Shown here: one piece after another, positions 1 through 7,779 of the stretch
Numbering within the stretch: the first letter of the stretch is position 1
Layout of the letters: each line of letters opens with the position of its first letter
Assembly (NCBI GenBank): GCA_964544635.1
Contig: CAZJCK010000059.1
Coordinates: forward strand, 1 to 22,464
DNA from: CAZJCK01 sp964544635
GTDB lineage: Bacteria > Zixibacteria > MSB-5A5 > GN15 > FEB-12
Direction: 5' to 3'
Length of the DNA: 22,464 bases
Notes under the pieces: model-generated
Database searches by the model: none
Told to the model about the DNA's origin: nothing
The model's input: only the letters and a program-made list of their open reading frames with translations
Made by a program: the position numbers and the translations under genes

Positions 1-2
1 CG

Positions 3-2273
3 GCTGTGAAACTGAGTGTACTCAAACAAGCCGATGCCAATACCGTCGAGGTAGCGAGGGCGGTCAGCCAGAGAATTGCGGAGCTCGAATCGGCCGTGCC
101 GGCCGGAATAACTCTGGGAATGGTGGAAAACCAGGCCGATTACGTTATGGCTGCCATTAACGGTGTCAGGAATGCCGCGGTCGAGGCCGCGATTTTCGTC
201 ATTCTGATCGTCTGGCTGTTCGTTGGTTCCTGGCGTCAGGTGCTCGTCCTGGTCATTGCCATACCACTGACGCTGGTTTTGAACTTCGGCCTTATGAAGC
301 TGGCCGGTTTTTCACTGAACATCTTCTCTCTTGGCGGTCTGGTCATCGCCATCGGCGTCCTGCTCAGCAACTCGATCGTTGTGATCGAGAACATCACTCG
401 ATGGCGCCAGGAAAACGTGGTGACAGACGACTCTGATGTCAACACCCGACCAATGAACCGTCTGGCCGAGGGCGCCACTGCTGAAGTCGGCGTAGCCGTG
501 CTGGCGGCGACACTGTCATTCCTGGCGCTGTTTGCTTCCTTTTTGTTGGTCCCGGGGCTGGTTAGTCTGCTGTTCCGCGAGTTGATACTGGTTGTCGCGG
601 GCATTGTCGTTATCAGTCTGATCGTAGCACTCTCAATCACCCCCCTGCTGATGTCGATCGTCTTCAAGCAGGCCGGCTCTCAACGCAAGCTCTCCCGTTT
701 CGACCGGTTCTTCAGCCGGGTGACAGATGCTTATGCCAACACGCTGGAAAAGGTCATCGAGCGGCGTCGTGTTACCGTCCTGATCTTCGTGGGAATCCTG
801 TTGGCGGCGGTGTTTGGTGCGACACAACTGGGTAGCGAGTTTCTTCCACGGATGGACGATGGGCGTATCATGGTAAAAGTAAAACTGCCCACCGGCACCT
901 CAGTTGCAGAAACCAATCGCGTACTTGAAGCGATCGAAGAACGAATAGGTCAAGACGACGATATCGAGAGCATGTTTGCGCTTGCCGGCGGGAAGGTGTG
1001 GGGTCTGTATACTTACGAAATCGCCAATGAAGCCGAATTGAACATTCAGCTCGTCCCGCGCGCCGACCGTTCGATCAGTACCGATGAGTACATTCGGAAA
1101 TTGCGACCCACCGTCGCCAAAGTACCTGTTCCAGGTGGCAAGGCGATGGTCATGCAGATGAAGCTGAAAGGGATTCGCAAGCTCGGAGAGGCAGATATCG
1201 AGGTGAAGATCAATGGTCAGGATATGGCGAAACTCGACGCTCTGGCTCGTCAGACAGCCGCAAGCATGAACGAACTGGCTCACTTTACCAACGTCTACGT
1301 GTCGATGGACATGACCAAGCCGGAGTATCAAGTCAAGATCGACCGGACACGGGCGGCTGAATTGGGCGTGTCAATAGCCGATATCTCGAATGCGCTTAAG
1401 TCGTTGATCACCGGCACGGTGGCGACACGTTATCGGGACGGTGACGAATACTACAATGTTCGTCTGCTTGTACCCGAAGCGAGATTAACCAGCCGTCAGG
1501 ATGTAGAGAACCTGCCGCTCAATTGTGCTCAAGGCGGCTATCTTCGGATCAAAGACGTTGCCGAAGTCACTCAAGCAGTGGGGCCGGTGGAAATCGTACG
1601 GGAAAATCAGATCAAACAGGTCATCGTGCGTGGCGACGCCGCTGGTGTCAGCGTCGGTCAGGCTCTTACCGAACTACAGGACGCCGTGGCCTCGATTGAC
1701 CGGCCGGTCGGCTATGAGTTTGAATACGGCGGGCAAGCGGAAATGATGAGTGATATGAAAGGGAATGTTTTCGCGGTGCTGGCCTTCGCCATATTCTTTG
1801 CTTTTATCGTGCTGGCTGTTCAGTTCGACAGTCTTCGCCTTCCGGCTCTGATCCTGGGCAGCATGCCATTCTGCATGGTGGGATTGGTTTTCATCATGTA
1901 TTTGACGGGTTTGCCTCTGGGGGCGACGGTCATTATAGGTGTGCTGGTAATTATCGCCGCCACGGTCAATGACGGCGTGTTACTGCTGCAGTTCGCTCGC
2001 GAAATTCAGTCGGCCCAAGGCACCCCCGCCGAACGGGCGATTGTCCAGGCGGCGCGAATCCGCTTGCGGCCGCTTGTCATGACCACCGCCTGCACCCTCA
2101 TCGGGTTCTTACCCCTGGCCTTGTCTCTCGAGGGAGGTGGGGAAATGCTTCAGCCGATGGCGGTCGCAGCCATAGGCGGCTTGTCAATGGAGATATTGGT
2201 AGTGCTCTTTCTCATGCCGAGCCTGTATGTATTGTTCAGTAGAGAGTCGGGCCAAGTGCAGCCTGAGGAGTAG
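3..2273 (+). CDS. RND-superfamily efflux permease, C-terminal part (cut by window edge)
   Basis: Inner-membrane proton-driven pump subunit of the AcrB/CzcA-like RND superfamily. The gene is open to the left edge, so its start and N-terminal third are missing. Visible parts are the end of the first periplasmic region, a TM block with the family's ENI segment (IVVIENITRW, around base 380), a hydrophilic periplasmic loop, and a second TM block with VNDGVLLLQFA (around base 1965). It ends at TAG 2271-2273. The TM4 position that usually reads DD or DN before (A/S)IVV is SN here, so the usual proton-relay aspartates look absent. The substrate cannot be read from the sequence. The next gene starts 7 bases downstream with its SD (GAGGAG, 2265-2270) inside this gene, so the two may be co-transcribed. 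Family certain; substrate unknown. Confidence 0.9.
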   Translation, partial: AVKLSVLKQADANTVEVARAVSQRIAELESAVPAGITLGMVENQADYVMAAINGVRNAAVEAAIFVILIVWLFVGSWRQVLVLVIAIPLTLVLNFGLMKLAGFSLNIFSLGGLVIAIGVLLSNSIVVIENITRWRQENVVTDDSDVNTRPMNRLAEGATAEVGVAVLAATLSFLALFASFLLVPGLVSLLFRELILVVAGIVVISLIVALSITPLLMSIVFKQAGSQRKLSRFDRFFSRVTDAYANTLEKVIERRRVTVLIFVGILLAAVFGATQLGSEFLPRMDDGRIMVKVKLPTGTSVAETNRVLEAIEERIGQDDDIESMFALAGGKVWGLYTYEIANEAELNIQLVPRADRSISTDEYIRKLRPTVAKVPVPGGKAMVMQMKLKGIRKLGEADIEVKINGQDMAKLDALARQTAASMNELAHFTNVYVSMDMTKPEYQVKIDRTRAAELGVSIADISNALKSLITGTVATRYRDGDEYYNVRLLVPEARLTSRQDVENLPLNCAQGGYLRIKDVAEVTQAVGPVEIVRENQIKQVIVRGDAAGVSVGQALTELQDAVASIDRPVGYEFEYGGQAEMMSDMKGNVFAVLAFAIFFAFIVLAVQFDSLRLPALILGSMPFCMVGLVFIMYLTGLPLGATVIIGVLVIIAATVNDGVLLLQFAREIQSAQGTPAERAIVQAARIRLRPLVMTTACTLIGFLPLALSLEGGGEMLQPMAVAAIGGLSMEILVVLFLMPSLYVLFSRESGQVQPEE

Positions 2274-2280
2274 AATTAGT

Positions 2281-5118
2281 ATGTACGAAAGCAAAGTATT
2301 CAGGGTCATCAGGGAGCTACGGTGGAAGCAGCAGTTGTTACGCAGGTGGCTTCGACAGGGTACGGGTCACCTCCTGGGAATGTGTCTGGTCAGCACGGTT
2401 GCGTTGGCTATTCTGCTTGCCGGACAAATCGCTGCTCAACCGGCACATAGTGCACCAGCAGTCGCCGCGCCACAGGGAGTTTGTCCGCCATTTTTCTTAA
2501 AGGACGAACAGGGAAACGTCATTGATCCTGTGCGAGGCGTAAATACAGAGGTGCCGTACTCTCCCAGGCAGACGTGTGGCGCCGAAGGCTGCCATGACTA
2601 CTCCAAAATCACTGAGGGGTATCACTTCACGCAAGGCGCGGGGGAGGAGCCGACGGCGGCGCAGAAGTCACGCGTGGCCTGGGCCTCGTCACCGGGTAAT
2701 TTCGGCGGCAGTTGGTGTTCTCCGGCCCCCCTCTATCGCTACCTCTCGGCCAAGCAGAATACGTCGCCTGTTGTGATGGACATGACGGCGTATACGTTTG
2801 TTTCAACCTGTGGCTCCTGTCATCCGGGTGGCGGCTCGGCGGAATATGATCGCGACGGGCGCCGGTATGACCAGTGGATCAATGACCCGGCAAGCGGCTT
2901 TTCTGACGGTGCTGATAACAATCTTGATGGTGATTATTACAGGGCGAACTGGGCCGGCTCGGGTGTTCTTGAAGCTGACTGTCTGCTTTGTCATCTACCG
3001 GGCTACGACAATGACGCCAGAAAGAAGCACATCAGCTCACTCAACTATCGCTGGGCCGCAACGGCCGGCTCGGGCCTTGCCAAAGTTACCGGTTCGGTGA
3101 GCGCCGGGGATGAACCTCAGGTGCAGTATACTCAGGACTACTTCAATTCTGACGGGACTGTCGAGCTGCCTCTTGTTCGGTCGCCTCAGAATCAGGCCTG
3201 CCTGCATTGCCATCAACAACCCGGCTGGAAAAAACGCGGAGCGAATTACCGGGAACGCACCGATGTTCACTTGAGGGCAGGCCTGCGCTGCGTTGATTGC
3301 CATCCGGCCGGAAGTTCGGCAACCGATCCACGAATATCCGGTCGCGAAGAACACCAGATTGCCAAAGGTGATGACCCGGGCGGATTGGTACGGAATGACC
3401 TCGACAACACGATGCGTTCGTGTACAGACTGTCACGAAAGCGGCAGACTGGGAGCACCACTGGCGAAGCACGACGGGCTGCCGCCCCTGCATCTTGACCG
3501 GATATCCTGCCAGGCATGTCATATACCGGAGCGGGTGGTCATGCCGATTCAGTTTCAGGCCGGTGACGTTTTCAATCCGGCGCCCCGGATTCCGAAGGGC
3601 GGCAAGCAACTCTGGACGTTTTACGGTCCTGACAATGAGTGGCGCAACCACTACGGTTATCTCAAAATGATGGGATACGACGAAAAGCCGACTGAGTTGT
3701 TCCGTCCATCGCTTGTAAGCTACAAGGGCAAAATTTACCCGGGAAATCGCATACATAGTGCCTGGCCGGGTATAGAGGCCGACGGTCAAAGTGCCCTCAT
3801 GCAACCGCGTATGAGGGATGTACGAAATATGTGGACCAGCTACTTTGCCGACTCATCTTCATACCCTGCTCTGGGTAGAATCGGCGATGACAATGGCGAC
3901 GGTGTTCCGGAAGTAAATCGGCCGGATGAAATCGATGCCTTGATTACGTCCATGTCACAGATGCTGGCCGACATCGACTACCCCATGGAAAATAAACGTG
4001 TCGTTTGGGTATACGATGACCGGGTCTATTACAACGGCTCCGAATACCGTATCATTGATAAAGAACCCTGGGAAGCGTCTCCCTACGCCAATGTTCATAT
4101 CTACAACCACGATATCTACCCGGCCGAGGTCGCCCTCGGCGCCAATGGCTGCGGCGATTGCCATGACAAGAACTCGGCCTTCTTTTTTGCCGCGGCTACC
4201 GTCTATCCCTTCGATACGACGGGCCGGCCGGTGTTGACGGCTCAGAGCGACATTATCGGATATGATGGTACTCCCAGAGAGTACTCCGGCGTTGTTGCCT
4301 GGATAGTAAGGTTCTTCAGATGGCTGACTGTTGTGGTCATGGCCTGGCTTATCGTTCACATTGTGCTCGATTATGTGGCTCGCAAAAGACGCCGAGCTGA
4401 CATCGAACGCAACCTCGAGCCGGCTGAAAATGTCATGGTGCAGCGCTTTAACACTCACTATGTAACGCAGCATTTCGTTCTGATGATAAGTGTGATGGTG
4501 CTGCTGTTTTCCGCCGTATTCTTGTGGGCACTGCGCTATCCGGGAGCGCCATGGGCGTCGTCATTGACAGGCTTTTTAGGCGGAGTTGAGTTCTGGCGCA
4601 TTATACACCGTTTCAGCGCCGTTCTCTTGATTGGCGTATCGGCCTACCATCTGCTCTACTCGTTGCTGCACCCGGAAGGCCGCCGTGACTTTCTGCTGAT
4701 GATGCCTCGAAAAACCGACTTGAGCAACTATTGGCAAAACCTGAAGTGGCGAGTCGGTCAAACGAGTCAGCGGCCCCGGATTGGACGCTTTTCCTTGCGC
4801 GAGAAGTTCGACTATTGGGCGGTGTTTTGGGGCACCGCAATAATGGTGACGACAGGATTAGTCATGTGGTTTCCGGAGGTTGTCGCGACCATCTGGCCGA
4901 CAGCTACTATCACGGTGTTTGACGCCGCGAAGGAAGTGCATGCCCATGAGGCCCTGCTGGCGCTTCTGGCGCTGTCAGTATGGCATATGTACAATGTCCA
5001 TCTTCGCCCCGGGCGATTCCCGGGAAGCCTGTTCTGGCTTCACGGGAAGATTACCCGCAGGGAGCAACTCGAAGAGCACCCGGCTGAGGCAGAGATGTTG
5101 ATCGAGAACAAGAGATAG
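2281..5118 (+). CDS. Fused octaheme cytochrome c / di-heme-type cytochrome b membrane protein (CbcL-like)
   Basis: Probable quinol oxidase that passes electrons from the membrane quinone pool to periplasmic hemes. From ATG 2281 (SD GAGGAG, 10 bases away) it is 945 residues. A hydrophobic N-terminal segment (about 30-50) is a signal anchor. Eight heme-c sites follow: a CX4CH at C99-H105, then CXXCH at C177, C234, C307, C337, C381, C410 and C624. The C-terminal 270 residues hold about five TM helices (near 678-698, 732-752, 775-797, 845-870 and 888-908). Histidines in HRFSAVLLIGVSAYH and VHAHEALLALLALSVWH fit bis-His b-heme ligation, as in the Ni-hydrogenase/formate dehydrogenase cytochrome b family. 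The architecture resembles Geobacter CbcL, a nine-heme c plus b fusion used with low-potential acceptors. Orthology is inferred, and a thiosulfate or nitrite-type partner cannot be excluded. A reading frame extends upstream to 2227, but starts there would overlap the RND gene. Confidence 0.88.
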   Translation: MYESKVFRVIRELRWKQQLLRRWLRQGTGHLLGMCLVSTVALAILLAGQIAAQPAHSAPAVAAPQGVCPPFFLKDEQGNVIDPVRGVNTEVPYSPRQTCGAEGCHDYSKITEGYHFTQGAGEEPTAAQKSRVAWASSPGNFGGSWCSPAPLYRYLSAKQNTSPVVMDMTAYTFVSTCGSCHPGGGSAEYDRDGRRYDQWINDPASGFSDGADNNLDGDYYRANWAGSGVLEADCLLCHLPGYDNDARKKHISSLNYRWAATAGSGLAKVTGSVSAGDEPQVQYTQDYFNSDGTVELPLVRSPQNQACLHCHQQPGWKKRGANYRERTDVHLRAGLRCVDCHPAGSSATDPRISGREEHQIAKGDDPGGLVRNDLDNTMRSCTDCHESGRLGAPLAKHDGLPPLHLDRISCQACHIPERVVMPIQFQAGDVFNPAPRIPKGGKQLWTFYGPDNEWRNHYGYLKMMGYDEKPTELFRPSLVSYKGKIYPGNRIHSAWPGIEADGQSALMQPRMRDVRNMWTSYFADSSSYPALGRIGDDNGDGVPEVNRPDEIDALITSMSQMLADIDYPMENKRVVWVYDDRVYYNGSEYRIIDKEPWEASPYANVHIYNHDIYPAEVALGANGCGDCHDKNSAFFFAAATVYPFDTTGRPVLTAQSDIIGYDGTPREYSGVVAWIVRFFRWLTVVVMAWLIVHIVLDYVARKRRRADIERNLEPAENVMVQRFNTHYVTQHFVLMISVMVLLFSAVFLWALRYPGAPWASSLTGFLGGVEFWRIIHRFSAVLLIGVSAYHLLYSLLHPEGRRDFLLMMPRKTDLSNYWQNLKWRVGQTSQRPRIGRFSLREKFDYWAVFWGTAIMVTTGLVMWFPEVVATIWPTATITVFDAAKEVHAHEALLALLALSVWHMYNVHLRPGRFPGSLFWLHGKITRREQLEEHPAEAEMLIENKR

Positions 5119-5152
5119 TTAGTAGTTAGTAAATTGAACAAGGAGAAATCTT

Positions 5153-5389
5153 GTGAAACAGATTCAAATCTTAGGAACCGGCTGTCCCAAGTGCAAGAAA
5201 CTGACGGAACAAACCCAACAGGCAGCCGGCGAACTCGGGCTGGACTGTAACATCGAGAAGGTAGAGGATATCCAGAAAATCATGGCCTACGGCGTAATGA
5301 TAACGCCGGCGCTGGTAGTTGACGGTAAAGTTAAGATCAGCGGCAAGGTCCCGTCAGTTGATGAACTGAAGGAGCTCATCGCGCAGTAG
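5153..5389 (+). CDS. Small thioredoxin/glutaredoxin-like protein (TM0996/MTH895 family, ArsE-like)
   Basis: A 78-residue cytoplasmic thioredoxin-fold protein with the active site GCPKC (C11, C14) and the cis-proline segment ITPALVVDGKV, the hallmarks of the small 'redox-active disulfide protein 2' family. The start is GTG 5153, preceded by AGGAG (5141-5145) at a 7-base spacing. There is no signal peptide. Such proteins accompany CcdA/ArsG-type permeases, and in the arsEFG genes known from Shewanella the small redox protein is called ArsE. Here it heads a five-gene cluster containing an ArsF-like/ArsG-like pair, so it could supply cytoplasmic electrons to the membrane protein encoded at 6314. 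Its fold is clear. The ArsE assignment rests on gene context, so no symbol is given. Confidence 0.85.
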   Translation: MKQIQILGTGCPKCKKLTEQTQQAAGELGLDCNIEKVEDIQKIMAYGVMITPALVVDGKVKISGKVPSVDELKELIAQ

Positions 5390-5415
5390 ACGGATGATGA
5401 ACAGGAGTTATTGTT

Positions 5416-5817
5416 ATGGCAATGAAGCGAAGCGGATGTTGCGGCGGAGCTCCGCGACTGGTATTTGCCTGCTCCGGTGCGTCCGATGTTGGTGCGGTAG
5501 CGGATCAAACCGTGCGGCGGGTTTCGCGGATGAAACTGGCGTCTATGGGCTGTCTGGCGGCTGTTGCCAACGGACTTGATTTCGCGATAGACCCGGTTAA
5601 ACAGGCGGAACGCATTATCGTCATTGATGGATGCCCGGAGAATTGCGCCAGGCTCACGATCGAGAAGGCGGGAGCGCCGTCCGTTGATCACGTCCTGCTT
5701 TCCGAGCTCGGCATGGAAAAGGGCCATACCAAAGTCGATCAGAAGCATATTGCCCGAGTCTATAATCGGGTTGAGTCAATATTAGGTAACAGAGAATCAA
5801 GGAGACAGACATCATGA
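5416..5817 (+). CDS. Putative zinc-binding DGC-domain protein
   Basis: A 133-residue protein of the DGC family, named after the Asp-Gly-Cys motif, seen here in VIDGCPENCA. It also has an N-terminal CCGG and several further cysteines (CSGASD, MGCLAAV), fitting the proposed metal or thiol chemistry of the family. ATG 5416 follows AGGAG (5402-5406) at 9 bases. The stop overlaps the ATG of the next gene (ATGA at 5814-5817), indicating translational coupling. The biochemical role of DGC proteins is not established. They often sit beside small thioredoxins and CcdA/permease genes, as here. It might bind a soft metal(loid) or handle a thiol intermediate, but this is a guess from the cysteines and neighbours. 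Confidence 0.82.
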   Translation: MAMKRSGCCGGAPRLVFACSGASDVGAVADQTVRRVSRMKLASMGCLAAVANGLDFAIDPVKQAERIIVIDGCPENCARLTIEKAGAPSVDHVLLSELGMEKGHTKVDQKHIARVYNRVESILGNRESRRQTS

Positions 5818-6314
5818 AACGAATCTCAATGGCCTCGCTGCTGATTGCGGTAGCGTTGGCGCTGGTACTTTTTGGAGGGGCAGACTCGACAGCCGAGTCA
5901 CGAGCCGGTAAACAAGCCGTCGATTCGGCCGTGCGTACTGTTTCAGAAACAAAAGAGAGCGATACCACGGCCACCACGCCGGAAGTTATTGCCTACTACT
6001 TCCGGACGACAGTCAGGTGCGCCTCTTGTAAGAAGATTGAAGCCTATTCCAAAGAAGCAATCGAGACAGGGTTTGGCGAGGAGCTCAAGAACGGTACCCT
6101 GAAATTCGAGTCGATCAATATTCAAGAAGACAAGAACAGGCATTTCATCGAGGATTACCAACTTTATACCAAATCGGTAGTGATCTGCGACATGAAGGAT
6201 GGAAAGCAGGTCCAGTGGAAGAACCTGGACAAAGTCTGGCGACTCGTTGGCAGCAAGGATCAGTTCATCAACTACGTTCAGAATGAAATCAGTGCCTACC
6301 TGAAGGAAGACTAA
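5814..6314 (+). CDS. Exported thioredoxin-like CXXC protein, ArsF-like (first copy)
   Basis: A 166-residue protein with an N-terminal hydrophobic export segment (about 5-22), a low-complexity linker, then a thioredoxin-like domain with the active site VRCASCKK (C69, C72). The body (YYFRTTVRC, and later MKDGKQVQWKNLDKVW) matches my memory of the 'nitrophenyl compound nitroreductase subunit ArsF' family. That family was named from the arsEFG genes that protect Shewanella against trivalent nitroaromatic arsenicals. The start codon overlaps the DGC gene, and the stop overlaps the ArsG-like start (TAATG, 6312-6316), so it is tightly coupled to both. The export signal places the CXXC in the periplasm, facing the ArsG/CcdA-like permease. 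Whether it reduces a nitro group, a disulfide or an arsenical is unknown. Confidence 0.8.
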   Translation: MKRISMASLLIAVALALVLFGGADSTAESRAGKQAVDSAVRTVSETKESDTTATTPEVIAYYFRTTVRCASCKKIEAYSKEAIETGFGEELKNGTLKFESINIQEDKNRHFIEDYQLYTKSVVICDMKDGKQVQWKNLDKVWRLVGSKDQFINYVQNEISAYLKED

Positions 6315-7012
6315 TGGATTCTTACACTGTTGCCCTCGGTTCCGCCATCTGGCTGGGAATCCTCACTTCCATATCGCCATGCCCGCTGGCTACGAACATC
6401 GCTGCGATCAGCTTCATCGGTCGGCGTGTCGATAGTCCCCGAAAAGTCCTTGCAGCCGGCTTGCTCTACACGCTGGGCCGGATGCTGACATATCTTGTGC
6501 TGGGTATCCTGATTGTGGCCAGCGTACTGTCTATTCCGGAACTGGCGATGTTTCTTCAGCAGAATATGAACAAGTTCCTCGGGCCTATCCTCATTGTCGT
6601 GGGGATGTTCCTTCTCGATCTGATCTCATTCAGTCTCCCCGGTCGCGGTCTTGGGTCATCGATGCAGGGGAAAGTGGAACGGTTTGGTATCTGGGGCGCC
6701 GCTCTCCTTGGCCTGCTCTTTGCACTCTCATTCTGCCCGGTTTCGGCGGCCTTGTTCTTCGGGAGCCTCATTCCGTTGGCTTTGGATCATCAATCTTCAA
6801 TAGTAATGCCGACAGTTTACGGTGTTGGAACGGCCTTGCCGGTAATCGTGTTTGCTTTCGTGATAGCCGTAAGCACGCGCATGGTTGGCGTCATGTTTGA
6901 CAAACTCAAAGCCATCGAAAAATGGGCGCGACGAATCACCGGCGTAGTGTTCATAGCGGTTGGTGTTTATTACACAATCATCTACATCTTCGGGATAAAT
7001 CTATTCAACTGA
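6314..7012 (+). CDS. CcdA-fold membrane protein, ArsG-like
   Basis: A 232-residue polytopic membrane protein with about six TM helices. It has two membrane cysteines in the pattern of CcdA/DsbD-type electron carriers: SPCPLATN (C23) and FCPVSAALFF (C141). Annotated relatives include the 'aromatic aminobenzylarsenical efflux permease ArsG' family. Two readings are possible. It may export a reduced aromatic arsenical, as proposed for ArsG. Alternatively it may move reducing equivalents from a cytoplasmic thioredoxin (gene at 5153) to periplasmic CXXC proteins (genes at 5814 and 7023), as CcdA does. The paired cysteines favour at least the fold of the second. ATG 6314 overlaps the upstream stop by one base, and the next gene begins 10 bases downstream. 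Confidence 0.85.
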   Translation: MDSYTVALGSAIWLGILTSISPCPLATNIAAISFIGRRVDSPRKVLAAGLLYTLGRMLTYLVLGILIVASVLSIPELAMFLQQNMNKFLGPILIVVGMFLLDLISFSLPGRGLGSSMQGKVERFGIWGAALLGLLFALSFCPVSAALFFGSLIPLALDHQSSIVMPTVYGVGTALPVIVFAFVIAVSTRMVGVMFDKLKAIEKWARRITGVVFIAVGVYYTIIYIFGINLFN

Positions 7013-7022
7013 GGGAATACTC

Positions 7023-7499
7023 ATGAAGACTAAAGCCTTAATCACCACCGGGCTGCTGCTTTTCGTGGCCATTAGTGTAGTCGCCTTGATTGCCAAACAA
7101 ACGAGCGACGCGCCATCGGCCGGTACCAGCAAAGAAATGGCTGCCGCCGACCACTTGCCTGATGATCGGCTGATCGTCTACTATTTCCATGGTGATGTCC
7201 GTTGCCCGACGTGCATAACGCTTGAAGAATACGCGAAGGAGGTCGTCGAGTCGTACTATGCCGAGGAACTGCAATCCGGAAGAGTCCAGTGGCAGATTGT
7301 AAATTTCGACGAACCCCGGAACGAGCACTTTCTGACGGACTACAATCTCGGCTTTCAGGCGCTTGTGCTGGTGGAGATGAAAGACGGCAAGGAATCAGGT
7401 TACAAAGATCTGAACGATATCTGGGAATTGGTTGACGCCAAGGCAGAATATTTTGAATACGTCAAGTCGGAAATTGATTCGGTTTTGGCCAGGATCTGA
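7023..7499 (+). CDS. Exported thioredoxin-like CXXC protein, ArsF-like (second copy)
   Basis: A 158-residue paralogue of the protein at 5814. It has a hydrophobic N-terminal export segment (about 5-24), a short linker, then the same domain with VRCPTCITLEEYAKEVVESY (C61, C64) and the shared MKDGKE...YKDLNDIWELV region. The active site is CPTC, against CASC in the first copy, so the two may have different redox potentials or substrates. It lies 10 bases after the ArsG-like gene and ends the cluster. A nested hairpin overlaps its stop codon (7485-7534). Duplication is clear from the aligned motifs. As with the first copy, the substrate is not known. Confidence 0.8.
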   Translation: MKTKALITTGLLLFVAISVVALIAKQTSDAPSAGTSKEMAAADHLPDDRLIVYYFHGDVRCPTCITLEEYAKEVVESYYAEELQSGRVQWQIVNFDEPRNEHFLTDYNLGFQALVLVEMKDGKESGYKDLNDIWELVDAKAEYFEYVKSEIDSVLARI

Positions 7500-7534
7500 T
7501 TTATAGCAGCGGTCTGCTATCACATCCTGGCCAA
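7485..7534 (+). repeat. Nested inverted repeat at the end of the ArsF-like gene
   Basis: An outer perfect 11-base inverted repeat, TTGGCCAGGAT (7485-7495) and ATCCTGGCCAA (7524-7534), encloses an inner 7-base one, ATAGCAG (7503-7509) and CTGCTAT (7514-7520). The structure spans the stop codon. TTGGCCAGG recurs at 7561-7569. No T-run follows, so it is not a standard intrinsic terminator. It could stabilise the mRNA 3' end, slow transcription, or act as a DNA site. Confidence 0.6.
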
Positions 7535-7691
7535 AAGGCGGGCATAATCGGTATCAATTGTTGGCCAGGGCTGATCGTCACCCGAAAATTATCCACTTGT
7601 GCGCGCTGCGGCGCTCCTGGCGCCCACTAACAAAGATCTATAAAGTAGCGATTAAAACGGTGCACCGCCGCGGTCGCGGGCAAGTCATCAC

Positions 7692-7718
7692 CTCTTGATC
7701 TAAGCAAGAGTTTATTTT
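7692..7718 (+). terminator. Possible weak intrinsic terminator
   Basis: A 6-base stem, CTCTTG (7692-7697) and CAAGAG (7705-7710), with a 7-base loop, is followed directly by TTTATTTT (7711-7718). The stem has only three G-C pairs, so efficiency may be low. The position fits the end of the five-gene redox cluster, just before a new promoter. Confidence 0.4.
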
Positions 7719-7736
7719 GGTACCCCCAAAAAGATG

Positions 7737-7765
7737 TTGACAAGGAATAGAGATACCCGTATCTA
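7737..7765 (+). promoter_or_regulatory. Candidate sigma70-type promoter for the decaheme/porin operon
   Basis: A perfect -35 box, TTGACA (7737-7742), is followed after 17 bases by TATCTA (7760-7765), a poor -10 match. Transcription would begin near 7772 and leave a leader of about 80 bases before ATG 7855. The weak -10, the overlapping palindrome at 7751-7764 and the CRP/FNR-like site just downstream suggest regulated expression. Confidence 0.5.
7751..7764. promoter_or_regulatory. Palindromic operator candidate overlapping the -10 box
   Basis: AGATACCCGTATCT is an inverted repeat of 6-base arms with a 2-base centre. It lies in the spacer and -10 region of the candidate promoter, where a bound repressor would block RNA polymerase. 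The regulator is unknown; the nearest candidate encoded in the window is ArsR at 11558. Confidence 0.4.
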
Positions 7766-7779
7766 TTTCCCCATGTTCT

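Noticed and set aside
3037..3804. A 255-codon minus-strand open frame
   Set aside because: It is antisense to the octaheme cytochrome; the composition is that of a shadow frame.
5117..5131. Short direct repeat TTAGTAGTTAGTA after the cytochrome stop
   Set aside because: Too short and simple to mean more than a chance tandem in a small intergenic spacer.
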